Part shown: positions 44,114-53,121 of the stretch, piece by piece | Position numbering within the stretch: position 1 is the stretch's first letter | Layout: each line of letters begins with the position of its first letter | From: Chromatiales bacterium | GTDB lineage: Bacteria; Pseudomonadota; Gammaproteobacteria; Chromatiales; Chromatiaceae | Length of the DNA stretch: 64,000 nucleotides | Reading direction: 5' to 3' | Assembly: GCA_028280505.1 (NCBI GenBank) | Contig: JANQLO010000018.1 | Span: 39,029 to 103,028 of the forward strand | Program-made: the position numbers and the translations under genes | The notes under the pieces: generated by a model | The model's database searches: none | What the model saw: only the letters and a program-made list of their open reading frames with translations | Told to the model about the DNA's origin: nothing

Positions 44114-44791
44114 ATGCTTGAGAGACGACAACTGATGCTCGGTACTCCCGGCATGCGCCGAATGCTGCAGGCAGTCGTGATGGTTTTTTCAACGATTCTG
44201 GTCGCTAACGTCAATGCGTTCCCTGCCCTGAATCTGGCCCCCACCACACCGGACATCGGTTCGGCCTTCATCAGTGTTACCTATACCGTAGCCGGCGGTG
44301 TCGGCACGCTGCGAGCACGCGGTCAGGCACAACAGCTAACGCCATCGGCGCAGGGCAGTGCGCCGAATATTCAGAACGCGGACTTCTTTACGAGTTTCGA
44401 TCTTAGTGCGGAGATCGACAATAACACCCAAACCGCTACGGGCTTGCTTGCGATCGGGGGTGAAACCCCGGCCGACGGGTTCACCAGCGGCACGCTGCTG
44501 ACCGGTACGCTCAGTGCTTTCGGTGCAGGGGCCAATGATCCTCTCGAGTTCCTCTTCGATGTCACGGGCGGCGATGCGGCAGGTCTCTTCGGGCCCTCGG
44601 TCGGAACGATTTTGAGTTTCTCCGGTTTCGGCGGAGACTTACTCAGCGATTTCTCGACTTCGTTCACTTCCGTCGCGGATACGTTCTCGGTCGATACGAG
44701 CGCGGTGCCAGAGCCGACCGCACTAGGGCTGATCTTTGCGGGTGGTCTCGCCTTCGTTTGTTCCGGACGTCGTAAGCGCGAGCGTACCTGA
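44114..44791 (+). CDS. PEP-CTERM sorting-domain exported protein
   Basis: 225 residues, GAGGCG about 8 bp upstream. The signal peptide includes MRRMLQAVVMVFSTILVANVNA. The mature domain is Gly/Thr/Ser/Phe-rich and free of cysteine, with beta-type sequence (FISVTYTVAGGVGTLRARG, LSFSGFGGDLLSDFSTSF). It ends VPEPTALGLIFAGGLAFVCS followed by GRRKRERT: the PEP motif, transmembrane helix and basic tail recognised by exosortase. Probably a surface or extracellular-matrix protein. Function of the mature domain unknown. Confidence 0.88.
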   Translation: MLERRQLMLGTPGMRRMLQAVVMVFSTILVANVNAFPALNLAPTTPDIGSAFISVTYTVAGGVGTLRARGQAQQLTPSAQGSAPNIQNADFFTSFDLSAEIDNNTQTATGLLAIGGETPADGFTSGTLLTGTLSAFGAGANDPLEFLFDVTGGDAAGLFGPSVGTILSFSGFGGDLLSDFSTSFTSVADTFSVDTSAVPEPTALGLIFAGGLAFVCSGRRKRERT

Positions 44792-45179
44792 GGCGTCTCC
44801 GGACTCCGCAGCCTTCTCGCGGGTCCGGCACGCAGATACGGTTGCGGCTTTCAGTTCGGGGTCGGGTTCGAGCCGGCTTGCCGGCACATGGCGCGTCGCC
44901 GAATAGGAAGCATCGGTACGCCGCATTTTAGGCCTGTCGTTGAGGACACCGATTCCTCACGGACATCGCCGGCACACGGTCACCCGTTTGGGAGTGTGAT
45001 ATCGCTTCGGCCGGAAGCAATCGGCGTCGCTGTAGAGGTAACGAAGTAGCCGGCGCCCTTCATTAAGCGGCTCCCTGGGGCAAAGCGTGGCCACAACCGG
45101 TAGCCTGAACGTCTCGGGTTGAATCTTCGTGGTGAAAAAGCTGTTTTCAGCGCTGATGGCAGGTCTGCTTATCAAGGCT
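44792..45179. other. Intergenic region, nothing recognised
   Basis: About 390 bp between the PEP-CTERM gene and the decayed regulator fragment. A minus-strand frame (44957-45295) overlaps the fragment but shows no similarity of its own. Confidence 0.45.
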
Positions 45180-45475
45180 TTTCTCACGCTGATACGGAAT
45201 ACGCCGGAAGCTGGCCGAGTACCTGTCCTTGCTTCCATCTCGGGTGTGAGCAAACTCGGTCCGTAGACGGTTTCCGAACCGATTCGATATGGCACCCGCT
45301 CCAGGCGTGATCGCCACGTCCTGTTTCAAGCCTTGGCACAGGCAGTCACGATATCCACCGATTCGGGCAGTTTCACTTGGGCAGTCAGTCTGCCTTCGGG
45401 TTCGCTAACCCGTAAACTGAATGGCCATGAGCGGATATTTCCGATTAACGGGCCACGCCGAAACGGATATTCTGT
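45180..45475 (-). pseudogene. 3' fragment of a MocR-type (GntR-aminotransferase) regulator, paralogous to 53122-54528
   Basis: Minus-strand translation gives PLIGNIRSWPFSLRVSEPEG, RLTAQVKLPESVDIVTACAKA then, after a one-base shift near 45330, LKQDVAITPGAGAISNRFGN and RLRTEFAHTRDG. The intact regulator at 53122 has QLIAHMRSWSFDLRVSQPEG, VELPESVDTLTAYAKA, LKDEIVITPGPLFSTSGQF and RISFAHAWDD at the same places. DNA similarity is also visible by eye (roughly three quarters over the best 110 bp). The rest of the gene is missing, so this is a decayed remnant directly upstream of the second RND operon. Confidence 0.82.
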
Positions 45476-45540
45476 ATCGAAACATGCTTGCGCGGGTGGC
45501 CTCTTTCGACAGACTGACGAACCAGGTAAACGGCATTGAA

Positions 45541-46662
45541 ATGAAACAGTATCCGGCTCGTTTTTTATCGGTTTGCGTAATCGTCACGAGCCTGTGGTCG
45601 GCGGGCGCGGTTTCCCAGCCCGCGCCGAAACCGGTGACCCTGGACGAGGTCAAGCGCGAGAGCCTGAGCGAACGCGTCAACCTCACCGGTAATACCATCG
45701 CGTGGCGCAGTGCCGAGTTGTCTGTTCGGGTCGATGGTCTGGTGACCGACCTTCGGGTCGACGAGGGGAGTGTCGTGGCCGCCGGCGATCCGATTCTGGT
45801 GTTGGATTCGCGCCTTGCCGAGCACGATGTCGAGAGCGCCCGGGCCCGGCTGCGCGAGGCGCGTGCCCGACACGAAGACACGATCCGGGTTCGCGACGAA
45901 CTGCGCCGATTGCAGCAGAGTCGCCATGCCTCGGAGACAGAGCTGGAATCGGCTATCGCCCAGGTGGATATCGCTGCCGCATCGCTCAGCGGTGCGCGTG
46001 CGGCCCTGGCGCGGGCGGAAGAGGTGGTCGCCCGACACGGACTCGCGGCCCCTTTTGCCGGTATGGTGGTGACCAAGCATGTCGAATTGGGCGAATGGGT
46101 GACACGTGACCAGGCGGCCGTGGTTCTGGTCGCGCTGGACAAGCTGCGGATTCGCGCCATTGTGCCGCAGCGTGATTACCCGCGAGTCGAAACCGGGGCG
46201 AAGGCCGCGATCCGCTTCGACGCCTTCCCCGAGCGTACCTTCGAGGGTCGGGTCGAGGCGCGCATCGCCCGCGGTGACGATCGTTCCCGGACTTTCCCCT
46301 TGTTGATCGATCTGCCCAACCCCGACCGCCTGCTCGCACCGGGCATGTCGGCGCGGGTCGAGGTGGAATTGACCGGCAATCATCACGAAGTCGTGACCGT
46401 GCCGCGCGATGCGGTGGTCACCAAAAGTGACGGTCGGCGTGAGGTCTGGCGCGTTCGGACGGAAGACGGCGACAGCAAGGCCGAGCCGGTGCGGATCGAA
46501 ATCGGCCGGGCGAACGGCGACCGGGTGGAAGTCCTATCCGGTCAACTTGAGACGGGTGACCGGATCGTGTTGCTGGGTAACGAACGTCTGCGTCCCGGTG
46601 ATCGGGTCGAGCCGCGCACGGCGCAGCCGACGAATAGTGCCTCGACCGCAGCGACCGAGTAA
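45541..46662 (+). CDS. RND efflux periplasmic adaptor
   Basis: 373 residues from MKQYPARFLSVCVIV. A longer in-frame start at 45421 is rejected because its first 40 codons lie on the regulator pseudogene. The signal peptide ends near GAVSQPAP. It has the lipoyl halves LSVRVDGLVTDLRVDEGS and GLAAPFAGMVVTKHVELGEWV, an alpha-hairpin between them, the barrel domain (RAIVPQRDYPRVETGAKAAI) and a membrane-proximal domain (VPRDAVVTKSDGRREVW). It lies 5 bp before its permease. No outer-membrane factor is adjacent. Confidence 0.9.
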   Translation: MKQYPARFLSVCVIVTSLWSAGAVSQPAPKPVTLDEVKRESLSERVNLTGNTIAWRSAELSVRVDGLVTDLRVDEGSVVAAGDPILVLDSRLAEHDVESARARLREARARHEDTIRVRDELRRLQQSRHASETELESAIAQVDIAAASLSGARAALARAEEVVARHGLAAPFAGMVVTKHVELGEWVTRDQAAVVLVALDKLRIRAIVPQRDYPRVETGAKAAIRFDAFPERTFEGRVEARIARGDDRSRTFPLLIDLPNPDRLLAPGMSARVEVELTGNHHEVVTVPRDAVVTKSDGRREVWRVRTEDGDSKAEPVRIEIGRANGDRVEVLSGQLETGDRIVLLGNERLRPGDRVEPRTAQPTNSASTAATE

Positions 46663-46667
46663 GCCCG

Positions 46668-49600
46668 ATGTTTCGCTTCGCCATCGAGCGGCCTGTCATC
46701 CTGATCGTCTTCATCCTGATCCTGACCCTGTTCGGTTTGTTGTCGATCTTCAATGTGCCGGTGCAGATGATTCCCGATCTGGACGCACGGGTGGTCTCGG
46801 TCGCCACCCAGTGGCCGGGCGCCTCGCCGCAGGATGTCGAGAAAGAGATCGTGGTCGAGCAGGAGAAGTACCTGGGCCGCATCCCCGGGTTGGAGCGCAT
46901 GGTCTCGACCGCGCAGACCGGCAGCGCCGAAATCGAGCTGGAGTTCCCCTTCACGGTCGCGATGGAGGAGGCGCTGCTCAACGTCAATAACGCCCTGTCA
47001 CAGGTTCCCGATTATCCGGAGAACGTCGATCAACCCACCATCCGGGCCGAGGCCTTCTCCAGCAACGCCTTCATGTTCTTCAGGCTCATGCCCGTGTCCG
47101 GTGATTTCACCGAGGACGATATCCTGGCCCTGCGCGACTGGGCGGAAGAGTACGTGCAGACGCCGATGGAACGGGTCCCCGGGGTGTCCACGGTCAACCT
47201 GCGCGGTGGTGCCGAGCGGCAGATGAAGGTCTATGTCGATCCGGTCAAGCTCGCCGAGCGAGGGATTCGCCTGACCGAGTTGCGCGACGTGATCCGGGCG
47301 CGCAATCGCGATGTCTCGGGCGGCGATCTGGATAGCGGTAAACGACGCTATTTGTTGCGCACCATCGGTCGTTTCGACAACCCGGAGGATCTCGAAAATC
47401 TGGTCATCGCCGAGCGCGACGGCACCTTCATCCGGCTGCGCGATGTTGGGCATGCCGAACTCGGTTATGCCGAGGTACGCAGCTTCGCCTATTCCGAAGG
47501 CAAACCCGTCCTGTCGTTTTCGGTCAATCGGCAGATCGGCAGTAATGTCATCGAGATCAAGCGGGCGATGCTCGAGCGGGTCGAGGAGTTGAATCGCACC
47601 GTGCTGCAACCGAAGGGGTTGCAGTTGTTGCGTACCGCCGACGACGTCGTCTATGTCACCGATGCGGTGAAGGTGGTGCAGCGCAATCTCGCCATCGGCG
47701 CCGTGCTCGCGGTATTCGTGCTGTTCCTGTTTTTACGCTCGGCGCCGGCGACCCTGATCGGCGCGATCGGGATTCCGATCTGCACCATCGCGGCCTTCCT
47801 GGGTTTGTTGCTGGCCGGACGCACCATCAACGTCATCTCGCTGGCCGGGGTCGCCTTCGCCATCGGTATGACCCTGGACAACAACATCGTCGTGCTGGAG
47901 AACATCTATCGACATTTGAACCAAGGTAAAGCCCGAATGCAGGCGGCGCTGGACGGCGTACGCGAGGTTTGGCCGGCGGTGTTGGCCTCGACGCTGACCA
48001 CGGTCGCGGTGTTCCTGCCGGTCGTCTTTGTTAAAGAGGAGGCCGGGCAGCTTTATTCGGACATCGCCATCGGCATTTCGGCCTCGATCCTGATGTCCAT
48101 GCTGTTGGCCATCACCCTGGTACCGGCCGCGGCCCGGCGCTTGCTCAAGCCGGCGTCACCCGAGCGGCCTGTGCCGCGGCTCAGCCGTGCCGGTGCCGCG
48201 TTCGGGCGCGGCATCCTGGCGGGTGTGCATTGGATCGCGAGCGGGGCGTCGCGTGCCGCGTTGGTGATCGTCAGCGTGCTCGGCCTGGCTGCGGGCATCA
48301 TCTATTGGTTGACGCCGGATGCCGAATACCTGCCGGAGGGTGAGGAATCGAAGATCTTTACCCTGATGTTCGCGCCACCCGGCTACAACATCGGTATGAT
48401 GCGCGATGCCTTCCAACGGGTCGACGCCGATTTCTATTCCGCGGTGGGACAAGACCCGGCGTTGTTCGATGCTGGCGAGACGGATGTGCCGGCCCTGAAC
48501 TTCACCATCGGTTTCGCCACCCAGAGCCGGGTATTCGTCGTCCGCGAGGCGACCGACCGACGTCAGACCGAAGACCTCATGCGTGTCGCGCGGGAGAAGA
48601 CCGACGGTCTGCCGGGCCTGCGCAGTTTCTCCAGTCGCGGTTCCATCTTCTCCAGCAACTTCGGCGGCACCCGTTCGATCAACATAGAAATAAGCGGTGC
48701 CGACCTGGTCAGCCTGTTCGCCGCCGGCACCCAGGTCCAAGCCAAGGCGCGGCAGATCTTCGAGCAGCCGCGGATCAAGTCCGAACCTTCCAACCTGAGC
48801 CTGGGGCAGCCGATGTTGGAGGTGCGTCCGGACTGGGAGCGTGCCGCAGAGTTCGGTATCTCCCCGGGCGATCTCGGTTATACCGTCTGGGCCTATTCCG
48901 ACGGCGCTTTTGTCGATGAATTCTTTCTCGACGACGACGAAATCGACATCTTCCTCTACAGCACGGCGGGCAACATCGAACGCCCGCAGGACCTCGAGAG
49001 CCTGATGCTGTATTCGCCGTCCGGCGGGATCGTGCCGCTGTCGGCGGTTGCCCGGCTGTCCGATACGGTCAATACCGAGACCATCCGCCGGGTCGATGGC
49101 GACCGCACCATCACCATGAGCATCATCCCGCCGAAGGACGTACCGCTGGAGGAAGGCGTGCGCCTGGTGCGTCAGGAGATCATCGAGGGCATGAGGGCCA
49201 ACGGTGAGCTGAGTCCGGATATCGCGCTGGAGCTCAGCGGTGCCAGCGATCGACTCGAGGCTACCCGGGATGCGCTATCCGGTTTTTTTGCCGTCGCTCT
49301 ACTGATCGCTTATCTGCTGATGGTGGCGGTGTTCAGTCACTGGGGTTGGCCGCTGTTGATCTTGACCAGCGTACCGATCGGGGTCAGCGGCGGCATCGTC
49401 GGGCTGGCGCTATTGAACCTTGGTGGTGCTCATCTGGATAAGATCGGGCTGTATCCGATTCAGCAACCGTTCGACATGATCACCATGCTCGGTTTTCTCG
49501 TGCTGATCGGTACCGTGGTCAACAACCCGATCCTGATCGTCGAGCGTGCCGTGACCAATGTCAGAAAGACAGGTATGGTCGTGATCGATGCGGTTACCGA

Positions 49601-49859
49601 CGCGGTGCGGGTACGCCTGCGCCCGATCATGATGAGCATGGTCACCACCATCGCCGGTTTGTCGCCCTTGGTGTTCAATCCCGGCGCAGGCACGGAACTG
49701 TACCGGGGCCTGGGCGCGATCGTGCTGTTCGGGCTGCTGTTCTCGACGCTGGTAACGTTGACCTTCATGCCGGCGATGTTGACCTTGGTGCTGCGCATGG
49801 TCGGTCGTAAGAAGGTTGAAGGTACAGAGCTTGCCGAGCCGGATCGTGCGTCGGGCTGA
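46668..49859 (+). CDS. RND efflux permease (HAE1-like)
   Basis: 1063 residues, full length, twelve expected membrane helices. It starts MFRFAIERPVILIVFILILT. The first porter region includes WPGASPQDVEKEIVVEQEKYL. TM4 has AFAIGMTLDNNIVVLENIYRH, where the usual Asp-Asp relay pair is Asp-Asn; this variant is common in some RND clades. The C-terminal half repeats the fold and ends GAIVLFGLLFSTLVTLTFMP. With the adaptor it forms a proton-driven efflux pump for drugs, detergents or lipophilic compounds. The substrate is unknown. Confidence 0.92.
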   Translation: MFRFAIERPVILIVFILILTLFGLLSIFNVPVQMIPDLDARVVSVATQWPGASPQDVEKEIVVEQEKYLGRIPGLERMVSTAQTGSAEIELEFPFTVAMEEALLNVNNALSQVPDYPENVDQPTIRAEAFSSNAFMFFRLMPVSGDFTEDDILALRDWAEEYVQTPMERVPGVSTVNLRGGAERQMKVYVDPVKLAERGIRLTELRDVIRARNRDVSGGDLDSGKRRYLLRTIGRFDNPEDLENLVIAERDGTFIRLRDVGHAELGYAEVRSFAYSEGKPVLSFSVNRQIGSNVIEIKRAMLERVEELNRTVLQPKGLQLLRTADDVVYVTDAVKVVQRNLAIGAVLAVFVLFLFLRSAPATLIGAIGIPICTIAAFLGLLLAGRTINVISLAGVAFAIGMTLDNNIVVLENIYRHLNQGKARMQAALDGVREVWPAVLASTLTTVAVFLPVVFVKEEAGQLYSDIAIGISASILMSMLLAITLVPAAARRLLKPASPERPVPRLSRAGAAFGRGILAGVHWIASGASRAALVIVSVLGLAAGIIYWLTPDAEYLPEGEESKIFTLMFAPPGYNIGMMRDAFQRVDADFYSAVGQDPALFDAGETDVPALNFTIGFATQSRVFVVREATDRRQTEDLMRVAREKTDGLPGLRSFSSRGSIFSSNFGGTRSINIEISGADLVSLFAAGTQVQAKARQIFEQPRIKSEPSNLSLGQPMLEVRPDWERAAEFGISPGDLGYTVWAYSDGAFVDEFFLDDDEIDIFLYSTAGNIERPQDLESLMLYSPSGGIVPLSAVARLSDTVNTETIRRVDGDRTITMSIIPPKDVPLEEGVRLVRQEIIEGMRANGELSPDIALELSGASDRLEATRDALSGFFAVALLIAYLLMVAVFSHWGWPLLILTSVPIGVSGGIVGLALLNLGGAHLDKIGLYPIQQPFDMITMLGFLVLIGTVVNNPILIVERAVTNVRKTGMVVIDAVTDAVRVRLRPIMMSMVTTIAGLSPLVFNPGAGTELYRGLGAIVLFGLLFSTLVTLTFMPAMLTLVLRMVGRKKVEGTELAEPDRASG

Positions 49860-50523
49860 GATCTGTCGTCCCGCTTGTATCGGCTTATCTATGATTGCCC
49901 TGCAGAGGCGATTTGCACATTGGATGGCGGGTCGTGCGTGCTGAAAGGTTCGCCGTATGTTTGTTGTATTCGTTGTGCTCATGATGCGGGCTCAGCTTGC
50001 AACTTGGTTTCGTAGAATGTCCACAGGCTAACATCTGCTTTCAACACTGAGCAGTCTTTAAGCGCTTGCTGATGGACGGGGTCAGAATGCTTTATAGCAG
50101 GGAAGCCGCTTCCGCAGTTCCCGAAGCAAGAGACATTTTTGCCTGGGGACGGCCCCTACCGATGAGAAAGGCGGGTACCCCTGACTCAAGGGCGACAGGC
50201 GACTCCGCCCACCTCCATTCACTGCCATGAATCTACTTTCAGATTTGGCTTCTTGAAGCCGTCAAAGTACTAATCGGACGAGAAAATCTTTCCCTACGGG
50301 CAAGCAGCGCTACTTTTGGTGAGTTTCTTTTTCGACGGAAAAACTGATTTTTTGGTGATTTTAAACTGGATCCGTATTCGATCATCGCGTGACGATTTCC
50401 AGCGGTATCTTTGAACCCGAATCGGAAGCGCGAATCTGCGGCGAAAAAACGGGCGAGAATTCCGCCGGAAATCGCAGCATAAAAAGTCACCACCAAAAAA
50501 TTCTTTTTGTCTTGATTTTTTCG
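49860..50523. other. Intergenic region at the left flank of the three-gene island
   Basis: 664 bp without a supported gene. The part from about 50080 to 50230 is GC-rich with small inverted stretches (GGGGACGGCCCC). From 50240 base composition shifts to AT-rich. Two overlapping minus-strand frames (50239-50496 and 50294-50614) are short, overlap each other and the palindrome, and resemble nothing. The composition change marks the probable island edge. Confidence 0.5.
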
Positions 50524-50567
50524 AGTTCTTAGGACAAACTTTACGTGTAAAGTTTGTCCTAAGAACT
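50524..50567. promoter_or_regulatory. 44-bp near-perfect palindrome upstream of the TIGR04255-HTH operon
   Basis: Two 21-bp arms, exact reverse complements (left arm 50524-50544 beginning AGTTCTTAGGACAAACTTT; right arm 50547-50567), flank the dinucleotide GT. The arms end 7 bp before the ATG at 50575. The length, symmetry and position fit an autoregulatory operator for the HTH protein encoded by the second gene. A transcribed hairpin is also possible. Confidence 0.85.
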
Positions 50568-50574
50568 ACTATAA

Positions 50575-51399
50575 ATGACCAGCTATCAATCACTTGGCCA
50601 TCTTCTGCGCTCACCGTTGGTCTACACTATTGCCATGGTGGAGTTTGGCAAAGTGCCCGCAATGGCTGAATACGCTGAGCGAATTCAAGAGGCACTGCGA
50701 GGGGATTATCCAGATATCGACCGTCTAGAAGCTCAAACGCTCCAAATCGGCATCAGGGTTCCCGGGCAACAGCCAGAAATAAAAGAATTGCTCGTCGACA
50801 ATTGGACCATGAACACGGCCGATCGTTCGTGGGGCATTATTTTCAGCAACAGTAAGCTGTTGCTGCACACTAATGCATACGAGCATTTTCCGCAGTTTGC
50901 TGAGCGGTTTCGCGTGGCGCTCGAAGTGGTCGCCCGGGAAGCCAAGATTTCTCATACAAGCACCTGCGGCATCCGTTACATCGACAACATCCAAGCAGTT
51001 GATGGACTAGAGTTCACGGAATTGCTGCGGGAGGGATTTTTGGCGCCTGAGCTTGATGACTCGCTCGAGCGCATCATGTCACGTGTCGAATACGTGTACC
51101 GCTCAGGGGAGGGGCAGTTGTTCTTGCGTGGCTATGGTGTAAAAAATCACCCCGGCATACCTGGCGACGTCATGGAAATGGCCAATCAATTGTTCAAAGG
51201 AGAAGGGCCGGTTCAGCCCATAGCTGGAGAATTTGCGCTTTTGGACACTGACCACATGTATGCACCGGGAAAACTAGAAGAGCTCGATATAGATTCAGTC
51301 CTTGGGCGCCTCGATAGGCTGCATCAGGGGGCATCGAGGGCGTTCCGGCGAATCGCAACGAAACCAGCGCTTGAAGCGTGGCAAAAGGAGGAAGCGTAA
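50575..51399 (+). CDS. TIGR04255 family protein
   Basis: 274 residues, soluble. Recognised from the N-terminal LLRSPLVYTIAMVEFGKVPAM, the central WGIIFSNSKLLLHTNAYEHF followed by FRVALEVVAREAKISHTSTC, GIRYIDNIQ, and the acidic-aromatic C-terminal half (GEFALLDTDHMYAPGKLEEL, LHQGASRAFRRIATKPALEAW). This sporadically distributed family has no established biochemical role. No Shine-Dalgarno lies between the palindrome and ATG 50575, so translation may be leaderless. The stop overlaps the next start (TAATG), showing coupling. Codon use is less GC-biased than in neighbours. Confidence 0.8.
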   Translation: MTSYQSLGHLLRSPLVYTIAMVEFGKVPAMAEYAERIQEALRGDYPDIDRLEAQTLQIGIRVPGQQPEIKELLVDNWTMNTADRSWGIIFSNSKLLLHTNAYEHFPQFAERFRVALEVVAREAKISHTSTCGIRYIDNIQAVDGLEFTELLREGFLAPELDDSLERIMSRVEYVYRSGEGQLFLRGYGVKNHPGIPGDVMEMANQLFKGEGPVQPIAGEFALLDTDHMYAPGKLEELDIDSVLGRLDRLHQGASRAFRRIATKPALEAWQKEEA

Positions 51400-51974
51400 T
51401 GCAGTTTGCAGAACGAGCAGATAGGACACCAACTGCTGCGATAGCACTCTTTGTCATGCCGTTTGCCGTGTCGGCGGGTACTGGTGGAACACCTCAGGTG
51501 ATGCCGTATCAATCTACCGGCAATACGGTGCTGATTGCCCGCTACGAAGGCGATGTTGTTGAGGCCAATTCCGTTACGGCAGATTTTGCCGCTCGACTAG
51601 AGGCCTTAATGAGTACCTACGGTGTGCAAAAAACGCAGCTCGCCTCGCTGCTTGATGTTTCTCGCCCAACTCTCAATGGTTGGATAAACCAATCAGTTGA
51701 GACTATTCGTCAAAGAAACCAAGACCGGTTGGCTGACTTAGAGCAGGCCCTTGGGCAGTTTGTACCGGCGGAAGATGCAGCTTTCCTTGGCCCATTCCTT
51801 CAGCGAAAGCTCGAGGAAGAGAGCGCCAAATTGCTCACTGCACTCAGCGCTTCGCAGCTGGATACCGACTTGCTACGGCAAGCCTTTGCCCCAATTGCTG
51901 ATGCACTTGAAGGTATGCGCCGCTCGCAGCAACTCGATAGTCTTTTGGGAGATAATAGAACCCCGTTTATCTAG
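51399..51974 (+). CDS. XRE-like HTH protein, second gene of the island
   Basis: 191 residues from the ATG overlapping the upstream stop. Residues 1-60 are a Ser/Thr/Gly-containing segment of unknown fold. Residues about 64-100 form a helix-turn-helix: FAARLEALMSTYGVQKTQLA, SLLDVSRPTLNGWINQ. The C-terminal part is helical (LQRKLEEESAKLLTALSASQ). It is the likely repressor acting on the 44-bp palindrome; it may also bind its coupled partner, as antitoxins do. That is inference from gene order. Confidence 0.78.
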   Translation: MQFAERADRTPTAAIALFVMPFAVSAGTGGTPQVMPYQSTGNTVLIARYEGDVVEANSVTADFAARLEALMSTYGVQKTQLASLLDVSRPTLNGWINQSVETIRQRNQDRLADLEQALGQFVPAEDAAFLGPFLQRKLEEESAKLLTALSASQLDTDLLRQAFAPIADALEGMRRSQQLDSLLGDNRTPFI

Positions 51975-51999
51975 CTAGCTATGCGTTTAGGGAAGACGT

Positions 52000-52848
52000 G
52001 TGCCCACCGATTTGGACAGAGAAACAATAAAAAACAACGGTTGGAAGCTAGGCAGCTGCTTCACGGCAAAAAGCACACCCGAACTCTTTAACGAGCTTCC
52101 CGAGCAAGAGAGAAGTGAAGACGCCATTTTCATTGTGGTGACGCATGACTGCTCGCTGATTAGCCCAAGCTTAGAAAGTGAGCCGGTGCTTGAGTGTTTC
52201 GCTGCAGTCCCCTCCCAGAGACCCGATGGTGCACTCACCGAAGCAAAACATGTTCGGCGTCTGCAAGTTCCGATTCTATCTGACGATAGCGAAGTGCTCG
52301 TCGACCTACAGATGGCAAAACGTTACTTCGTGTCACGCGCCCCATTGCCTGCGTGCACGCCTGCAGAGACTATCGAGCTTCCAGAAGAGAGTAAGGCAAT
52401 TCTTACTCGCTGGTTATCGAACCGTTACAGAACCCAGACCCTGCCGGATGCGTTCAATCGTCGAGTAAGTCCACTACTCGAGGGAAAGAAGAAACCCCTT
52501 CGAAAGCTCCTTCAGAGGAAGGAAGCCACACCGATGTTGGGGGTCTATTTGGACTTGGACCCGCCAAACGATGACCTATCGGATGACCAACCATACGAGG
52601 TCACTGTGGTTCTCTTATACAGCGGCGATACCTATCGAGCCAATAGCGACAACTACGATGCTTATGCGGAAGAAATCGGAGACTGCCTTTCGAGCGCCGA
52701 TGGCATCGAAGTGCGTGGTGTCGTGGCCATATCTGATAAAGATATTTCAGTTAACCGTTATCGCCGAATGCGGCGATGGCAAATGGATTTCTTGAGCTTT
52801 CGTGATGCCGCCGATGATGTCGCCTTGATTGAAGAAGACCTTTCTTGA
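52000..52848 (+). CDS. Unrecognised protein with THDC motif, third gene of the island
   Basis: 282 residues from GTG 52000 with AGGGAAG about 5 bp upstream, 25 bp after the HTH gene. Near the N-terminus AIFIVVTHDCSLISPSLESE followed by PVLECFAAV gives Asp-Cys (about 50-51) after a hydrophobic strand. Similar Asp-Cys motifs occur in uncharacterised proteins of defence and mobile loci; I cannot name the family. The rest is mixed alpha/beta with a basic stretch (LLEGKKKPLRKLLQRKE) and a C-terminal acidic tail. No signal peptide or membrane segment. The shared composition and spacing place it in the same operon as the two preceding genes. Confidence 0.75.
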   Translation: MPTDLDRETIKNNGWKLGSCFTAKSTPELFNELPEQERSEDAIFIVVTHDCSLISPSLESEPVLECFAAVPSQRPDGALTEAKHVRRLQVPILSDDSEVLVDLQMAKRYFVSRAPLPACTPAETIELPEESKAILTRWLSNRYRTQTLPDAFNRRVSPLLEGKKKPLRKLLQRKEATPMLGVYLDLDPPNDDLSDDQPYEVTVVLLYSGDTYRANSDNYDAYAEEIGDCLSSADGIEVRGVVAISDKDISVNRYRRMRRWQMDFLSFRDAADDVALIEEDLS

Positions 52849-53121
52849 GCGCCGAGCTCTCCGGACTGGAGAAATTCGGCATAGTGGATTAGGAACGCGC
52901 GCCGTGCGCTCCCGCCGCAAATAATCTTGATACCTGATTTGCCCGGACCGTGAGTGTCTTTTCCTGGCCGCGAGCAAGCATAGCTAACTTTGTTACATAA
53001 CGTCCGCTTTCGCAGACGGCGCCATGGCGCCGAGATTCACGCGGCATGTCAACTAGGGTCGCATGACGGACGTAGGCGAATAGATTCAATCTGCCTGCCC
53101 GGTTTTGTAGCGTGACCGCTC

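Noticed and set aside
45421..45540. 40-residue N-terminal extension of the second RND adaptor
   Set aside because: These codons overlie the MocR pseudogene fragment, and a normal signal peptide begins at 45541.
50239..50614. Two overlapping minus-strand frames of 85 and 106 codons at the island's left edge
   Set aside because: They overlap each other and the palindrome, lack ribosome-binding sites and resemble no protein.
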